DNA of 62,064 nt. Source: Acidobacteriota bacterium (GTDB taxonomy: Bacteria; Actinomycetota; Acidimicrobiia; Acidimicrobiales; RAAP-2). The stretch's first letter is position 1. Every line of letters starts with the position of its first letter. Shown here piece by piece: positions 1 to 7,457 of the stretch. Made by a program: the position numbers and the translations under genes. Location: contig JAGWHY010000005.1 in NCBI GenBank assembly GCA_028873575.1, positions 1 through 62,064 on the forward strand, read 5' to 3'. Under the pieces are notes generated by a model. That model searched no databases, was not told the DNA's origin, and was given only the letters and a program-made list of their open reading frames with translations.

Positions 1-1
1 A

Positions 2-292
2 GTCGTTTGGTGGCTGCGCACGAAGTCCCCGATTCGCGGTCCGCTCAAGACGTGGCTCGCGGAAGTGGCGATGCTCATCGCGTACGCCTGGATCGTGTCG
101 ATGGTTGGCCAGTATCTCCGCCCCGACGCCGTCGTGACCGGTATGACGAGTCCGTGGTGGAGCCTTGGGGCGGTTACCACCCTCGTCGCTCTTCGATCGG
201 TGCGGCGTGAACGTGCGGCCACGCTGAAGCCGGCGCCGTCGACGGCGCGGGCGCTTCGCACGCAGTCGTCCGAAGACTGGGGCGCCGCGTGA
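2..292 (+). CDS. C-terminal fragment of a membrane protein, probably DabB-like
   Basis: The frame is open from the left edge, so the N-terminal part lies outside the window. About 96 residues are visible: a basic stretch, one hydrophobic segment (around residues 20-36 of the fragment, WLAEVAMLIAYAWIVSMVG), a second weaker one, then a hydrophilic tail. The stop codon overlaps the GTG start of dabA by 4 bp (GTGA). In known DAB inorganic-carbon uptake systems, DabA is encoded next to DabB, a NuoL/MrpA-like membrane subunit thought to couple an ion gradient to CO2 hydration. The DabB assignment rests on this position and on the membrane character. The fragment itself is too short to recognise. 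Confidence 0.5.
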   Translation, partial: VVWWLRTKSPIRGPLKTWLAEVAMLIAYAWIVSMVGQYLRPDAVVTGMTSPWWSLGAVTTLVALRSVRRERAATLKPAPSTARALRTQSSEDWGAA

Positions 293-2469
293 TTCGTCAA
301 GACGTTGATGAGCTCATTGACGTGGCTTCGTGCTACGTCGGCGCTATGTGGCCACTGGACCGCGCGGTCGCGGTGAATCCGCTACTCGATCGACTGGACG
401 ACGATTTCGCAAACGCGACCGGCGAACTAGGTCGTCAGTTAGGTCTCTCGCTCTGGCCAACACGTGCCCATCTAGCGGAGGCGTCGCGTCGGGGTCTCGG
501 GCCTGACGTTGGCGATGAAGGGGTCGTTGACGAACCACTCGTTCGACCGGGCACGGTGCTCGAGCGCGTGCGCGGCGTCGAGAGTAAGGAGGCCCGACGC
601 GCACGTCGCATCGTTGGCCAGACGCTTCTCGAAGCGGTCTCGACCAAAAGGGAACCCGACGCTGGCGTCGTACCTCGGGCCGTCGCGATTCTCGAGGACC
701 CCGCCAGTTGGGTTGAACTTCCGTTACCGAAACGGCGAGACATTGGTGCGTTGCTCCGCACCGAGAGTCTCGAAGGTCTGGTCGCACGCCTGAAGTCTTT
801 TAACAGCGACGACGTAACGGCCGAGCTTTCCGCGCACTTTGCGCGTACGCCGGGTTGGTCCGCGTGGTCGAAGTGGAGTGACCTGTGGCGCCGACAAGCG
901 CACCCGGCGGCGCTTTCGCGACGCGAGTTCCTGACCATATCGTTGGCCGTTGACCTGGCTCTTCTGGGTGAGATGGCGGACGTCGTCTTCGCACCTCCGA
1001 GCCGAGCCGTGCCCGCGTCGACCGAAGCGGGGATGCGCCGACTAACGCTCCTTGAATCGATGGTCCACGCACCACTGCTACGCGCCGTGCGCACGGAGCT
1101 CGCGGGCGGGGCTACGGCTCGCTGGCAGATAGTGACGTGTATCGACGTTCGCTCCGAACCTCTTCGTCGCGTGCTCGAGCAGCGCGACGACGTTCAAACG
1201 ATCGGTTTCGCGGGCTTCTTTGGTGTTCCCGCCACGATTACGGCCGAGGGTGAGGGTGAAGCACGTGAGTCACTGCCCGTGTTGTTGGAGCCGAGCGTGG
1301 CCGTCCGAGGTGGGCGAGGACCTAGCGACTGGGCCGACAGTGTCGCGGCCCTTTCGGGAACCTTCGCCGAACTTACCCACGAACCAGGTGCGATGTTCGC
1401 TCTCGCTGAGGGTACCGGTTGGTTCGCGGTGCCGTGGCTCGCGTCGCGCACGTTGGTTCCGCGACGCAAGCAGTCCGGGTTGCGTGACGCCGGCACTTGG
1501 GTTGTTGAGTCACGCGATCGCGCGACGCTGGCCGAGTCGGCCCTTCGCACGATGGGACTCACCACCAACTTCGCGCCCGAAGTCGTCTTCGTCGGTCACG
1601 CGTCGCGTTCTCGAGCCAACACCCACTATTCGACACTGGACTGTGGCGCTTGCGCCGGACGCGCGGGTGGCACGAACGCGATCATCCTCGCCGAACTCTT
1701 AAACGACGAGGAGATTCGCCGAACGCTTGCGCAGCGAGGTATCGACATTCCGTCAGCGACGCGTTTCGTCGCGGGAGAGCACAACACGACGACTGAGGAG
1801 GTGACGTTGTTCGCGGGTGCCTCGAGCGACCTAGGCAGAATATTTGACGAGGCGACGGACGCAGTGTCGACGTCGCGCACTGGTCAGTTTCGGCCAAGTC
1901 GTTCGCGCCGTGCGCTGCGCCGTCGGGCCAGCGACTGGGGTGAGACCCGACCCGAGTGGGGACTCGCTGGCAACGCCGCGTTTGTCGTGGCACCGCGAAG
2001 CTCGTCGCGGGGCGCTGACCTACGGGGGCAGTGTTTCTTGCACTCGTACGATGCCGTAGCCGACGTGGACGGGTCAATCTTGCGTTCGATCTTGTCGGCA
2101 CCGGTGGTCGTGGCGCAGTGGATTAACGCCGCGTACTACTTCTCGACGGTCGCGCCCGACGTTCTTGGCGCGGGGGATAAGACTCTCCTCAATCCGGTGG
2201 GCGACTTCGCAAGTATCGCCGGCGATGATCCCGATTTGAAGCTGGGTCTGCCGTGGCAGTCGGTGGCCGACGGCGCGCGTCCGCAGCATCTGCCCGTGAG
2301 GCTTCTCGTGGCCGTGGAGGCCCCACTAACTCGTACGGAGTCGATCGTAAGGAGTGAACCCGTCGTTCGTCGACTGGTGGAAGGTCGATGGATTCGTCTC
2401 GTCGGCCGCGACAGTGCGGCCGGGGAATGGCACGAGTGGATTGCTGGTACTGGATGGGAGTTGGTATGA
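289..2469 (+). CDS. dabA: DabA-type inorganic carbon transporter subunit (DUF2309/UPF0753)
   Basis: This 726-residue protein belongs to the DUF2309 family. DabA forms a beta-carbonic-anhydrase-like zinc site that, with DabB, converts CO2 to bicarbonate in one direction and so accumulates inorganic carbon in the cytoplasm. The four residues expected at the metal site are visible: C284 and D286 in TCIDVRSEP, and H437 and C452 in the GHASRSR and DCGACAG segments. The His-Cys spacing of 15 is as I recall for the characterised Halothiobacillus protein. The chain is somewhat shorter than many homologues. It starts at a GTG overlapping the upstream stop and ends at a TGA overlapping the ATG of the next small gene, so it sits in a coupled operon. 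The presence of a DAB system suggests carbon fixation or strong bicarbonate demand. Confidence 0.92.
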   Translation: MIRQDVDELIDVASCYVGAMWPLDRAVAVNPLLDRLDDDFANATGELGRQLGLSLWPTRAHLAEASRRGLGPDVGDEGVVDEPLVRPGTVLERVRGVESKEARRARRIVGQTLLEAVSTKREPDAGVVPRAVAILEDPASWVELPLPKRRDIGALLRTESLEGLVARLKSFNSDDVTAELSAHFARTPGWSAWSKWSDLWRRQAHPAALSRREFLTISLAVDLALLGEMADVVFAPPSRAVPASTEAGMRRLTLLESMVHAPLLRAVRTELAGGATARWQIVTCIDVRSEPLRRVLEQRDDVQTIGFAGFFGVPATITAEGEGEARESLPVLLEPSVAVRGGRGPSDWADSVAALSGTFAELTHEPGAMFALAEGTGWFAVPWLASRTLVPRRKQSGLRDAGTWVVESRDRATLAESALRTMGLTTNFAPEVVFVGHASRSRANTHYSTLDCGACAGRAGGTNAIILAELLNDEEIRRTLAQRGIDIPSATRFVAGEHNTTTEEVTLFAGASSDLGRIFDEATDAVSTSRTGQFRPSRSRRALRRRASDWGETRPEWGLAGNAAFVVAPRSSSRGADLRGQCFLHSYDAVADVDGSILRSILSAPVVVAQWINAAYYFSTVAPDVLGAGDKTLLNPVGDFASIAGDDPDLKLGLPWQSVADGARPQHLPVRLLVAVEAPLTRTESIVRSEPVVRRLVEGRWIRLVGRDSAAGEWHEWIAGTGWELV

Positions 2470-2798
2470 GGAGTGTACGAGCACGGAGTCTCGTGAAGCC
2501 AGACGACGTCGCGGCGGTTGGCTTCGTGGTGTCGGAACGATTAACGAACGCCAGCGTCACGATCGAGCGCCGTCGAGACGGGACCTGGCGCGTCATTGAC
2601 GCGTGGGCCCGCGACGGGTGGGTCGCTGAGCAACGCGTCCGAGCCATCGCGACCGCTTCAGCCGTACTAAGTGGCGTCGACTTCGTGGGCGTCTTCGTCA
2701 GTCACTTCGTGGTCGACGAAGACGTGGCCTGGTGTGGCGTGTGGCGGCACCGACGTGGCTCTGCCCGCGGTCGTCTGACGAGGCCTCAGCCATGCTGA
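2466..2798 (+). CDS. Small unknown protein coupled to dabA
   Basis: This is a 110-residue frame that I do not recognise. It starts at an ATG overlapping the dabA stop (ATGA), and its own TGA lies inside the first codons of the following enoyl-ACP reductase gene. Tight overlap at both ends is the usual sign of a real operon gene here. The protein is soluble and strongly basic at its C-terminus. The middle part (VSERLTNASVTIERRRDGTW...RVIDAW) has alternating hydrophobic and charged residues typical of beta strands, and there are no membrane segments or clear motifs. A longer frame starting at 2388 would run back into dabA and is not preferred. A role linked to carbon uptake is possible from position alone. 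Confidence 0.55.
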   Translation: MRSVRARSLVKPDDVAAVGFVVSERLTNASVTIERRRDGTWRVIDAWARDGWVAEQRVRAIATASAVLSGVDFVGVFVSHFVVDEDVAWCGVWRHRRGSARGRLTRPQPC

Positions 2799-3580
2799 AC
2801 GGTAAGTCGATTTTGATTACGGGCATCGCCACTGACGACTCCATCGCGACGGCGACGTTGCGCGCGGCGTTGCGGGCCGGCGCGCGCGTGAGAGCCACGG
2901 CCCTACCTCGTGACCTCGATGCAGTGCGAGACGTTGTGTCGAGTATTGACCCGCGCGTCGAGATTGACCCGCTCGACTTCACCGACGCCGACGCCGTGTC
3001 GACGTGGACGCGCGAGCGAAAGAGCGAAGGATGCCGGCTCGACGGCGCGCTCCACGCCATTGCCTTCGCCCCCCGCGGCGCGCTGGACGGCGCCTTCCTT
3101 GGCGCGACGGAACTCGACGTCACCCAGGCGCTGCGAACGAGTGTGTGGACGTACGCGGTGCTCGCGCGTGTTCTCGACGAGCTCAGGGGTGAGCACGGCG
3201 CGAGCTTGGTCGGTCTCGACTTTGACGCGGGTGGTCGAGCGTGGCCCATCTATAACTGGATGGGAGTCTGTAAGGCAGCTCTGCGTGAATCGTCGCGTTA
3301 CGTGGCCCGCGACCTTGGACCACGAGGTGTTCGCAGCAACCTCATCGCGGCGGGTCCGTTGTTGACGAGGGCGGCTCGTGGGATACCGCGCTTCGAGCTC
3401 TTGACCAACGCGTGGGAGCAGACGACGCCGATGGCGTGGGATCCGCGCGACGCTTCTCCCGTGGCTGACGTCGCGTGTTTTCTGCTGTCAGACTTGGCGA
3501 GAGCCATTACGGGTGAACTCATCCATGTTGACGGGGGTTTTAACGCGATGGCCATGTCGCGTGGGTTGACGCCAAGTTGA
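2792..3580 (+). CDS. Enoyl-[acyl-carrier-protein] reductase, InhA/FabI-like (copy 1)
   Basis: This is a 262-residue short-chain reductase of the FabI/InhA type, which catalyses NADH-dependent reduction of trans-2-enoyl-ACP, the last step of each round of type II fatty acid synthesis. The N-terminal nucleotide-binding segment is GIATDDSIA (residues 11-19). The catalytic pair fits Y-x6-K at Y154 and K161 (IYNWMGVCK), matching InhA Tyr158/Lys165. The C-terminal segment GELIHVDGGFNAM is also typical. The ATG overlaps the previous stop. A second, clearly different InhA-like gene lies at 25586-26365, so this copy next to dabA may have a specialised role or be redundant. Confidence 0.85.
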   Translation: MLNGKSILITGIATDDSIATATLRAALRAGARVRATALPRDLDAVRDVVSSIDPRVEIDPLDFTDADAVSTWTRERKSEGCRLDGALHAIAFAPRGALDGAFLGATELDVTQALRTSVWTYAVLARVLDELRGEHGASLVGLDFDAGGRAWPIYNWMGVCKAALRESSRYVARDLGPRGVRSNLIAAGPLLTRAARGIPRFELLTNAWEQTTPMAWDPRDASPVADVACFLLSDLARAITGELIHVDGGFNAMAMSRGLTPS

Positions 3581-3884
3581 GCGCGACCGCGGCATTGAGC
3601 TCACGATTGACGTTTCGTCGAACGGTCCGCTCGTTACGGCGACCGCACTCCTTGAGGAGTCCGATGGCCGTAGTTTGCCCTTCTTTAGCCAAAATCCTTC
3701 GGGGGGTGATCCCTGGACGTCGTCGTGGGAGAAGCGGTTGACGATACGTCTCGATTCGTGCTCGACGCTGACCCCCGAGACTGGACGTCGCGTCTGGAGT
3801 CAAGATGCGTTCGTCACGCCAGATCACTTTCGTCGAGTCGTCGAACTCGCCCCTCAGGCGCTGGTGTCCTCGAGGAGGTGGTGA
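3576..3884 (+). CDS. Coding-looking frame without a standard start codon
   Basis: From about 3570 to the TGA at 3882-3884 this frame reads as a plausible 100-residue hydrophilic protein, for example RGIELTIDVSSNGPLVTATA and later VTPDHFRRVVELAPQ. Codon choice looks like that of neighbouring genes. No ATG or GTG occurs after the in-frame stop at 3567-3569, and the first TTG is at 3675, well inside the protein-like part. Translation would need ATT or GTT near the fabI-like stop (3578-3580), a ribosomal frameshift out of that gene, or the TTG with loss of the N-terminal third. It could also be a decayed remnant. I do not recognise the family. Confidence 0.35.
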   Translation, partial: VERDRGIELTIDVSSNGPLVTATALLEESDGRSLPFFSQNPSGGDPWTSSWEKRLTIRLDSCSTLTPETGRRVWSQDAFVTPDHFRRVVELAPQALVSSRRW

Positions 3885-3957
3885 CGACGTGACGTTCGTC
3901 GGCGTCGGACCCTCGGCCGCTACCTCAGTAGCGCCATCGTGACGAGTAACGGGTCAC

Positions 3958-3963
3958 TAACCT
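3958..3963 (+). promoter_or_regulatory. Leaderless -10 element (TAACCT) before the FAD oxidoreductase
   Basis: TAACCT lies 7 bases before the GTG start at 3971 and there is no Shine-Dalgarno sequence. This spacing recurs before many genes in the window and suggests transcription starts at the start codon. Confidence 0.4.
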
Positions 3964-3970
3964 GGCCGAC

Positions 3971-5212
3971 GTGACCGCCTCCTCGCGCTGCGACGTCGTA
4001 ATTGTCGGCGCCGGACTCGCTGGACTGCGGGCGGCCCAGATACTGAGTCATCACGACCTCGAGGTCGTGGTGGTCGAACGCGCCGATCACGTCGGGGGAC
4101 GCGTGCACTCTTTCGACGTTGACGGCTTCATCGTTGACGAGGGTTTTCAGCTCATCAATCCGGGGTATCCCGAACTCGTGGCGACCGGCGTCTTGGCGTC
4201 ACTCGACTTGCGTTCCATTCCTGGTCTCTTGACGTTCGTAGGTTCGCGAGAGGAGTGGACGTTCGCGGACCCCCGTCGCTGGCCCTTACGTGCGTTGACG
4301 AGCCTGCGGCGGGGACGACTCGCCACGACGGACGCGGCGCGGCTCGCTCGGCTCTTGGCTACCGCGCGTTGGTCGTCGACGACGCGCCTTACGCGGGTTC
4401 CGGACCGATCAACGCGTCAGGGATTCCGGGACCTCGGACTGCGCGAGGGAACGATTGACGACGTGATCGTTCCGTTTCTTCAAGGGACGCTACTTGACAG
4501 TGAACTTGAAACCTCTTGGCGCTACACCCGCCTTCTTCTCAAGTCTTTCGCGAAGGGTCGTCCGGGCACCCCTTCGAACGGCGCACGCCAGTTGCCACTG
4601 TCGTTAGTCGCCGACGCGCCGCGCGTCACGTATCGGCTGAATGAAGCGGTGCGAGAGGTCGGCGCGGGGTTCGTGCGCACGGACCACGGAGAGATTCGAG
4701 CTCGCGCCACGTTGGTCGCCGCGGATCAAAGTGAGGCGGCCAAACTGCTTAGCGGCCGTGATCACGGATGGCGTGCCACGACGACCTGGTGGTTCGACAC
4801 GCCTCGAGTCGCCTCCGGTGAGCGACTGCGCCTCGACGTTGATCGGCGCGTCGTTGCCTCAATGCTCGACGTGGCGAGCGTGGCGCCCGAGCGAGCACCC
4901 CGAGGCCGGTCGTTGATCGCGGTCGCGGTCAACGGCGAACACGACGCCAGGCTCGATGACGAGATGGCCCAGGACGTGGGACGTTTTTACGACGTCGCGC
5001 GAGGGGACGTGACGTTGATCGCGAGAACCACCGTCGCGAGGGCCCTGCCAAAACTTATGCCACCCCTGGATCTGCGCGGCCCGTCACGGCGAGGGAGCGT
5101 CTTCGTCGCGGGGGATTACCTCCAAACACCATCGATTCAAGGCGCGCTGGTGAGTGGGCGTCGAGCAGCGCACGCCATTCGAAAATCGCTGGTGACGGCG
5201 GACGTCGTGTAG
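3971..5212 (+). CDS. FAD-dependent amine oxidase / phytoene desaturase-like oxidoreductase
   Basis: This 413-residue flavoprotein has the N-terminal ADP-binding fold motif GAGLAGL (residues 13-19), followed by VVVVERADHVGGRVHSF, the usual GG motif of the flavin amine oxidase, protoporphyrinogen oxidase and phytoene desaturase superfamily. The C-terminal FAD-closing segment SVFVAGDYLQTPSIQGALVS is also present. The substrate cannot be told from sequence. Homologues act on carotenoid precursors, porphyrinogens or amines. No carotenoid or haem gene is next to it, so it appears to be a single gene. The GTG start is supported by the leaderless promoter spacing. No membrane anchor is seen. Confidence 0.8.
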   Translation: MTASSRCDVVIVGAGLAGLRAAQILSHHDLEVVVVERADHVGGRVHSFDVDGFIVDEGFQLINPGYPELVATGVLASLDLRSIPGLLTFVGSREEWTFADPRRWPLRALTSLRRGRLATTDAARLARLLATARWSSTTRLTRVPDRSTRQGFRDLGLREGTIDDVIVPFLQGTLLDSELETSWRYTRLLLKSFAKGRPGTPSNGARQLPLSLVADAPRVTYRLNEAVREVGAGFVRTDHGEIRARATLVAADQSEAAKLLSGRDHGWRATTTWWFDTPRVASGERLRLDVDRRVVASMLDVASVAPERAPRGRSLIAVAVNGEHDARLDDEMAQDVGRFYDVARGDVTLIARTTVARALPKLMPPLDLRGPSRRGSVFVAGDYLQTPSIQGALVSGRRAAHAIRKSLVTADVV

Positions 5213-5365
5213 ACGGAGGCGACGCAACACCGTCGTGGCGAACCGTCATTTGCCGTGACGCGGGGAGGGTGTTCTGGCGGCGTCGCGATGAGGGCTCGCC
5301 AGTTCTCACGCACCGTCGCCTCGCTTCGTTCTTACTAAAGTGTCGCTTATTCGTCGTTTGGGGGT

Positions 5366-5779
5366 GTGGTGTCAACTGATGAGTCCGTAGGACGTGAGCT
5401 ACGCCTGATCCCCGGCGCGTCTCGTTCCGCCGCGACCGCTCAAAGTGCGGGCATGCAGCGTTACGAGGCCGTCTCCGGCGCCACGGTGGGGGCGAGCCAG
5501 ATTTGGATGGGCGAGAGCGTCCTGGTGCCCGGCAGCGTGTCAGGTGCGCACCATCACGGCGACTCCGAAACCGGCATCTACGTGCGTTCCGGACATCCCT
5601 CCTTTGTTTTTTTAAAGGAGGGGCAAGAGGTCCGACTTGACGCGAGTCCTGGGGACTACGTGTTCGTGCCGAAGTTCGTGGCGCATCGTGAGGAGAATCA
5701 TTCGCTGGACGAACCCGCGGTAGTGATTTTGGCGCGCTCCACGCAAGAGGCCATCGTGGTGAACGTGGAGCATCTCTAG
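5366..5779 (+). CDS. Single-domain cupin protein
   Basis: This 137-residue protein carries both cupin motifs. Motif 1 is AHHHGDSETGIYVRSG, supplying H62, H64 and E68. Motif 2 is PGDYVFVPKFVAHREEN, supplying H107. These four residues normally bind a divalent metal inside a beta barrel. The function of such small cupins ranges from dioxygenases and isomerases to non-enzymatic binding proteins and cannot be assigned here. A second GTG directly follows the first (5369), so the exact start is uncertain by one codon. The gene contains an unusual perfect inverted repeat around a T7 run (5597-5622). Confidence 0.8.
   Translation: MVSTDESVGRELRLIPGASRSAATAQSAGMQRYEAVSGATVGASQIWMGESVLVPGSVSGAHHHGDSETGIYVRSGHPSFVFLKEGQEVRLDASPGDYVFVPKFVAHREENHSLDEPAVVILARSTQEAIVVNVEHL
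5597..5622 (+). repeat. Perfect inverted repeat inside the cupin gene
   Basis: A 9-bp arm CCCTCCTTT and its exact complement AAAGGAGGG flank the 8-base loop GTTTTTTT. It lies fully inside coding sequence (residues HPSFVFLKEG). The right arm equals a strong Shine-Dalgarno sequence. The loop forms T TTT TTA in the reading frame, the pattern of a -1 slippery heptamer. Confidence 0.6.
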
Positions 5780-5890
5780 CGAGGCAGTCGGTCAGTCGCG
5801 TCGCCCGATCGCGTCCGTTGACTCCTCGTGGACGGCCGGGTTACCGAGGATGGAAGTTGTCTCGGGGGCTGGCGGACGAAGACAGTACTA

Positions 5891-6384
5891 ATGTCCAACG
5901 TCGAAGGAGCTATCACGTCAAGCGGCTATCACGTGTCGTCCGAGCGTGTGGCTCGACGCCATTTATTGCAGTTCGACCTGACGCCAAACGGCGCCACCGA
6001 GCCCGTGTTTCGTAACGACTTTTGGGGTCACGACGAAGCGAGCGTCTACCCCGACGTGGTTTCGGGTAAGCCACGTTTCGACAACGTCAAGATATTCGAA
6101 AGTGGCGGCGGCTGGCCGAGCTTCACGCGGCCCCTTGAGGCGCCGAACGTGCGCGAAGTCCCCAGCCACCACTACGGCATGACGAGGATTGAGGCCGCTC
6201 GGCGCACGGCGACTGTCACCTGGGCCACGTTTTTCACGACGCTCCGGCGCGTGACGGCGAATCGCGGCATCGCGTTAACTCCGCGGCCCTACGCTTGATT
6301 AGGTGCTTCAATCTTCCTGCCGAGGGTTGCGGTCGATACACGAATATCTTTGAAGGCCTCGACGTTGAGGAGGAGACACGATGA
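5891..6384 (+). pseudogene. msrB: Frameshifted peptide-methionine (R)-S-oxide reductase (msrB)
   Basis: The frame from 5891 encodes the N-terminal and middle parts of MsrB (ATEPVF, VYPDVVSGKPRF, GGWPSFTRPLE, YGMTRIE). It then loses similarity at about 6195. From there the frame one base back reads RSAHGDCHLGHVFHDAP, then RHRVNSAALRLI and LPAEGCGRYTNIF, which is the MsrB C-terminus. A single missing base near 6194-6197 explains the break. The catalytic cysteine of RYCINSA is arginine (CGC at 6271-6273), and the conserved cysteine of CGWPSF is glycine, so enzyme activity would be lost even without the frameshift. The restored frame ends in a TGA overlapping the msrA ATG, showing that the two genes once formed a coupled msrB-msrA operon. 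Left to itself, the first frame stops at 6298. Confidence 0.85.
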
Positions 6385-6914
6385 GCAACACGACGAGCGA
6401 AACGGCGATTCTTGCGGGCGGTTGTTTTTGGGGTATGCAGGATTTGATACGTCGACGTCCCGGCGTACTCACCACGCGCGTGGGTTACTGCGGTGGGGAG
6501 GTCGCGAACGCGACGTATCGCAATCACGGCAATCACGCCGAATCGATCGAAATCGTCTTTGACCCTACGGTGACGTCGTACCGGGAGCTTCTCGAATTCT
6601 TCTTTCAGATTCACGACCCCACGACCAAAGATCGTCAGGGTAACGACCGGGGTCCCAGCTATCGTTCGGCAATTTTCTACCTCAGCGACGAGCAACGCCG
6701 GGTCGCCGAGGACACCGTCGCCGACGTCAACGCGTCGGGAATTTGGCCCGGTGCCGTCGTCACCGAGGTCACGCCGGCGGGAGATTTCTGGGAGGCTGAA
6801 CCCGAGCACCAGGACTACCTCGAACGGATTCCGAATGGGTACACCTGCCACTTCCCGCGTCCGAATTGGGTGCTACCTCGACGCCGTGAAACCACGACCG
6901 CGCTCAGCGACTAG
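6381..6914 (+). CDS. msrA: Peptide-methionine (S)-S-oxide reductase MsrA
   Basis: This 177-residue protein repairs methionine S-sulfoxide in oxidised proteins using thioredoxin-type reductants. The catalytic signature GCFWG is present with the active cysteine at residue 15, followed by the conserved VGYCGG and [17 protein letters not shown] segments. The latter holds the conserved substrate-pocket glutamate region. The ATG is preceded by a good ribosome site (GAGGAGGAG, 6367-6376). Downstream of residue 150 there is no cluster of resolving cysteines apart from the C in TCHFP. It follows the decayed msrB directly, so this organism may rely on MsrA here and on another enzyme for the R epimer. 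Confidence 0.95.
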   Translation: MSNTTSETAILAGGCFWGMQDLIRRRPGVLTTRVGYCGGEVANATYRNHGNHAESIEIVFDPTVTSYRELLEFFFQIHDPTTKDRQGNDRGPSYRSAIFYLSDEQRRVAEDTVADVNASGIWPGAVVTEVTPAGDFWEAEPEHQDYLERIPNGYTCHFPRPNWVLPRRRETTTALSD

Positions 6915-6920
6915 TCGGCA

Positions 6921-7457
6921 CTATTCGCCGGTCTGACCGTCGATGGCCTCACGTAGCAGGTCCGCGTGTCCACAGTGGCGCGCGTACTCTTCGATCATGT
7001 GACAGAGAATCCAACGCCGACTCGGTGACGCCCCTTCTTCGCGACGTCGGGCGTGTTCGTCGAGCGTACCGTTCGCCAAGTCAGCGCTCACGACGTCGCG
7101 CGCTCGCGATACCGCGTGTCGCCAGTGGTCCATGAGTTCGTCGGGCGTGTCGCACGACGCGCTTTCCCAGTCCCAATTGGGTGTTTGGTCCCAATCAACC
7201 TCGGCCCACGGTGAGGGAAGTTCTGCGCCGCGCCACCAGAACGTGAACCAGTAGTCCTCCACGAAGACGAGATGTTTGAGCATGCCGCCCAGGGTCATCG
7301 ACGAGGCGGCCACTCGAACTTGGAGGTCCGTTGCGTCGAGTCCACGGCACTTCCATTCGAAGGTGGCTCGTTGATAGTCGAGAAAACTCAGAAGCGTTTC
7401 GATTTCACTTCCGGACTCGGTGGGTCGCGGTCGACCCTGTTCGTCAAACTCACTCAT
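6921..7457 (-). CDS. DinB/DUF664 family protein
   Basis: This 178-residue protein fits the DinB-like four-helix bundle superfamily (DUF664). Putative metal ligands are H62 in GGMLKHLVFVEDYW and the C-terminal HMIEEYARHCGHADLLRE segment (H153, H161, H164), the usual triad pattern. Members include thiol-dependent S-transferases using mycothiol or bacillithiol, but many are uncharacterised, so a mycothiol link is only an inference from the organism. The start overlaps the end of the upstream EamA-type gene by 8 bp, so the two are probably cotranscribed leftward. Confidence 0.8.
   Translation of the reverse strand: MSEFDEQGRPRPTESGSEIETLLSFLDYQRATFEWKCRGLDATDLQVRVAASSMTLGGMLKHLVFVEDYWFTFWWRGAELPSPWAEVDWDQTPNWDWESASCDTPDELMDHWRHAVSRARDVVSADLANGTLDEHARRREEGASPSRRWILCHMIEEYARHCGHADLLREAIDGQTGE

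Noticed and set aside
435-1094. 219-codon minus-strand frame opposite dabA
   Set aside because: It lies wholly inside dabA, which has clear family motifs; the low-complexity Arg/Ser-rich translation is typical of an antisense shadow in GC-rich DNA.
5606-5616. T7 run after a GC-rich arm in the cupin gene as a Rho-independent terminator
   Set aside because: The T run is in the loop, not after the stem, and lies mid-gene; kept only as an inverted repeat of unknown role.
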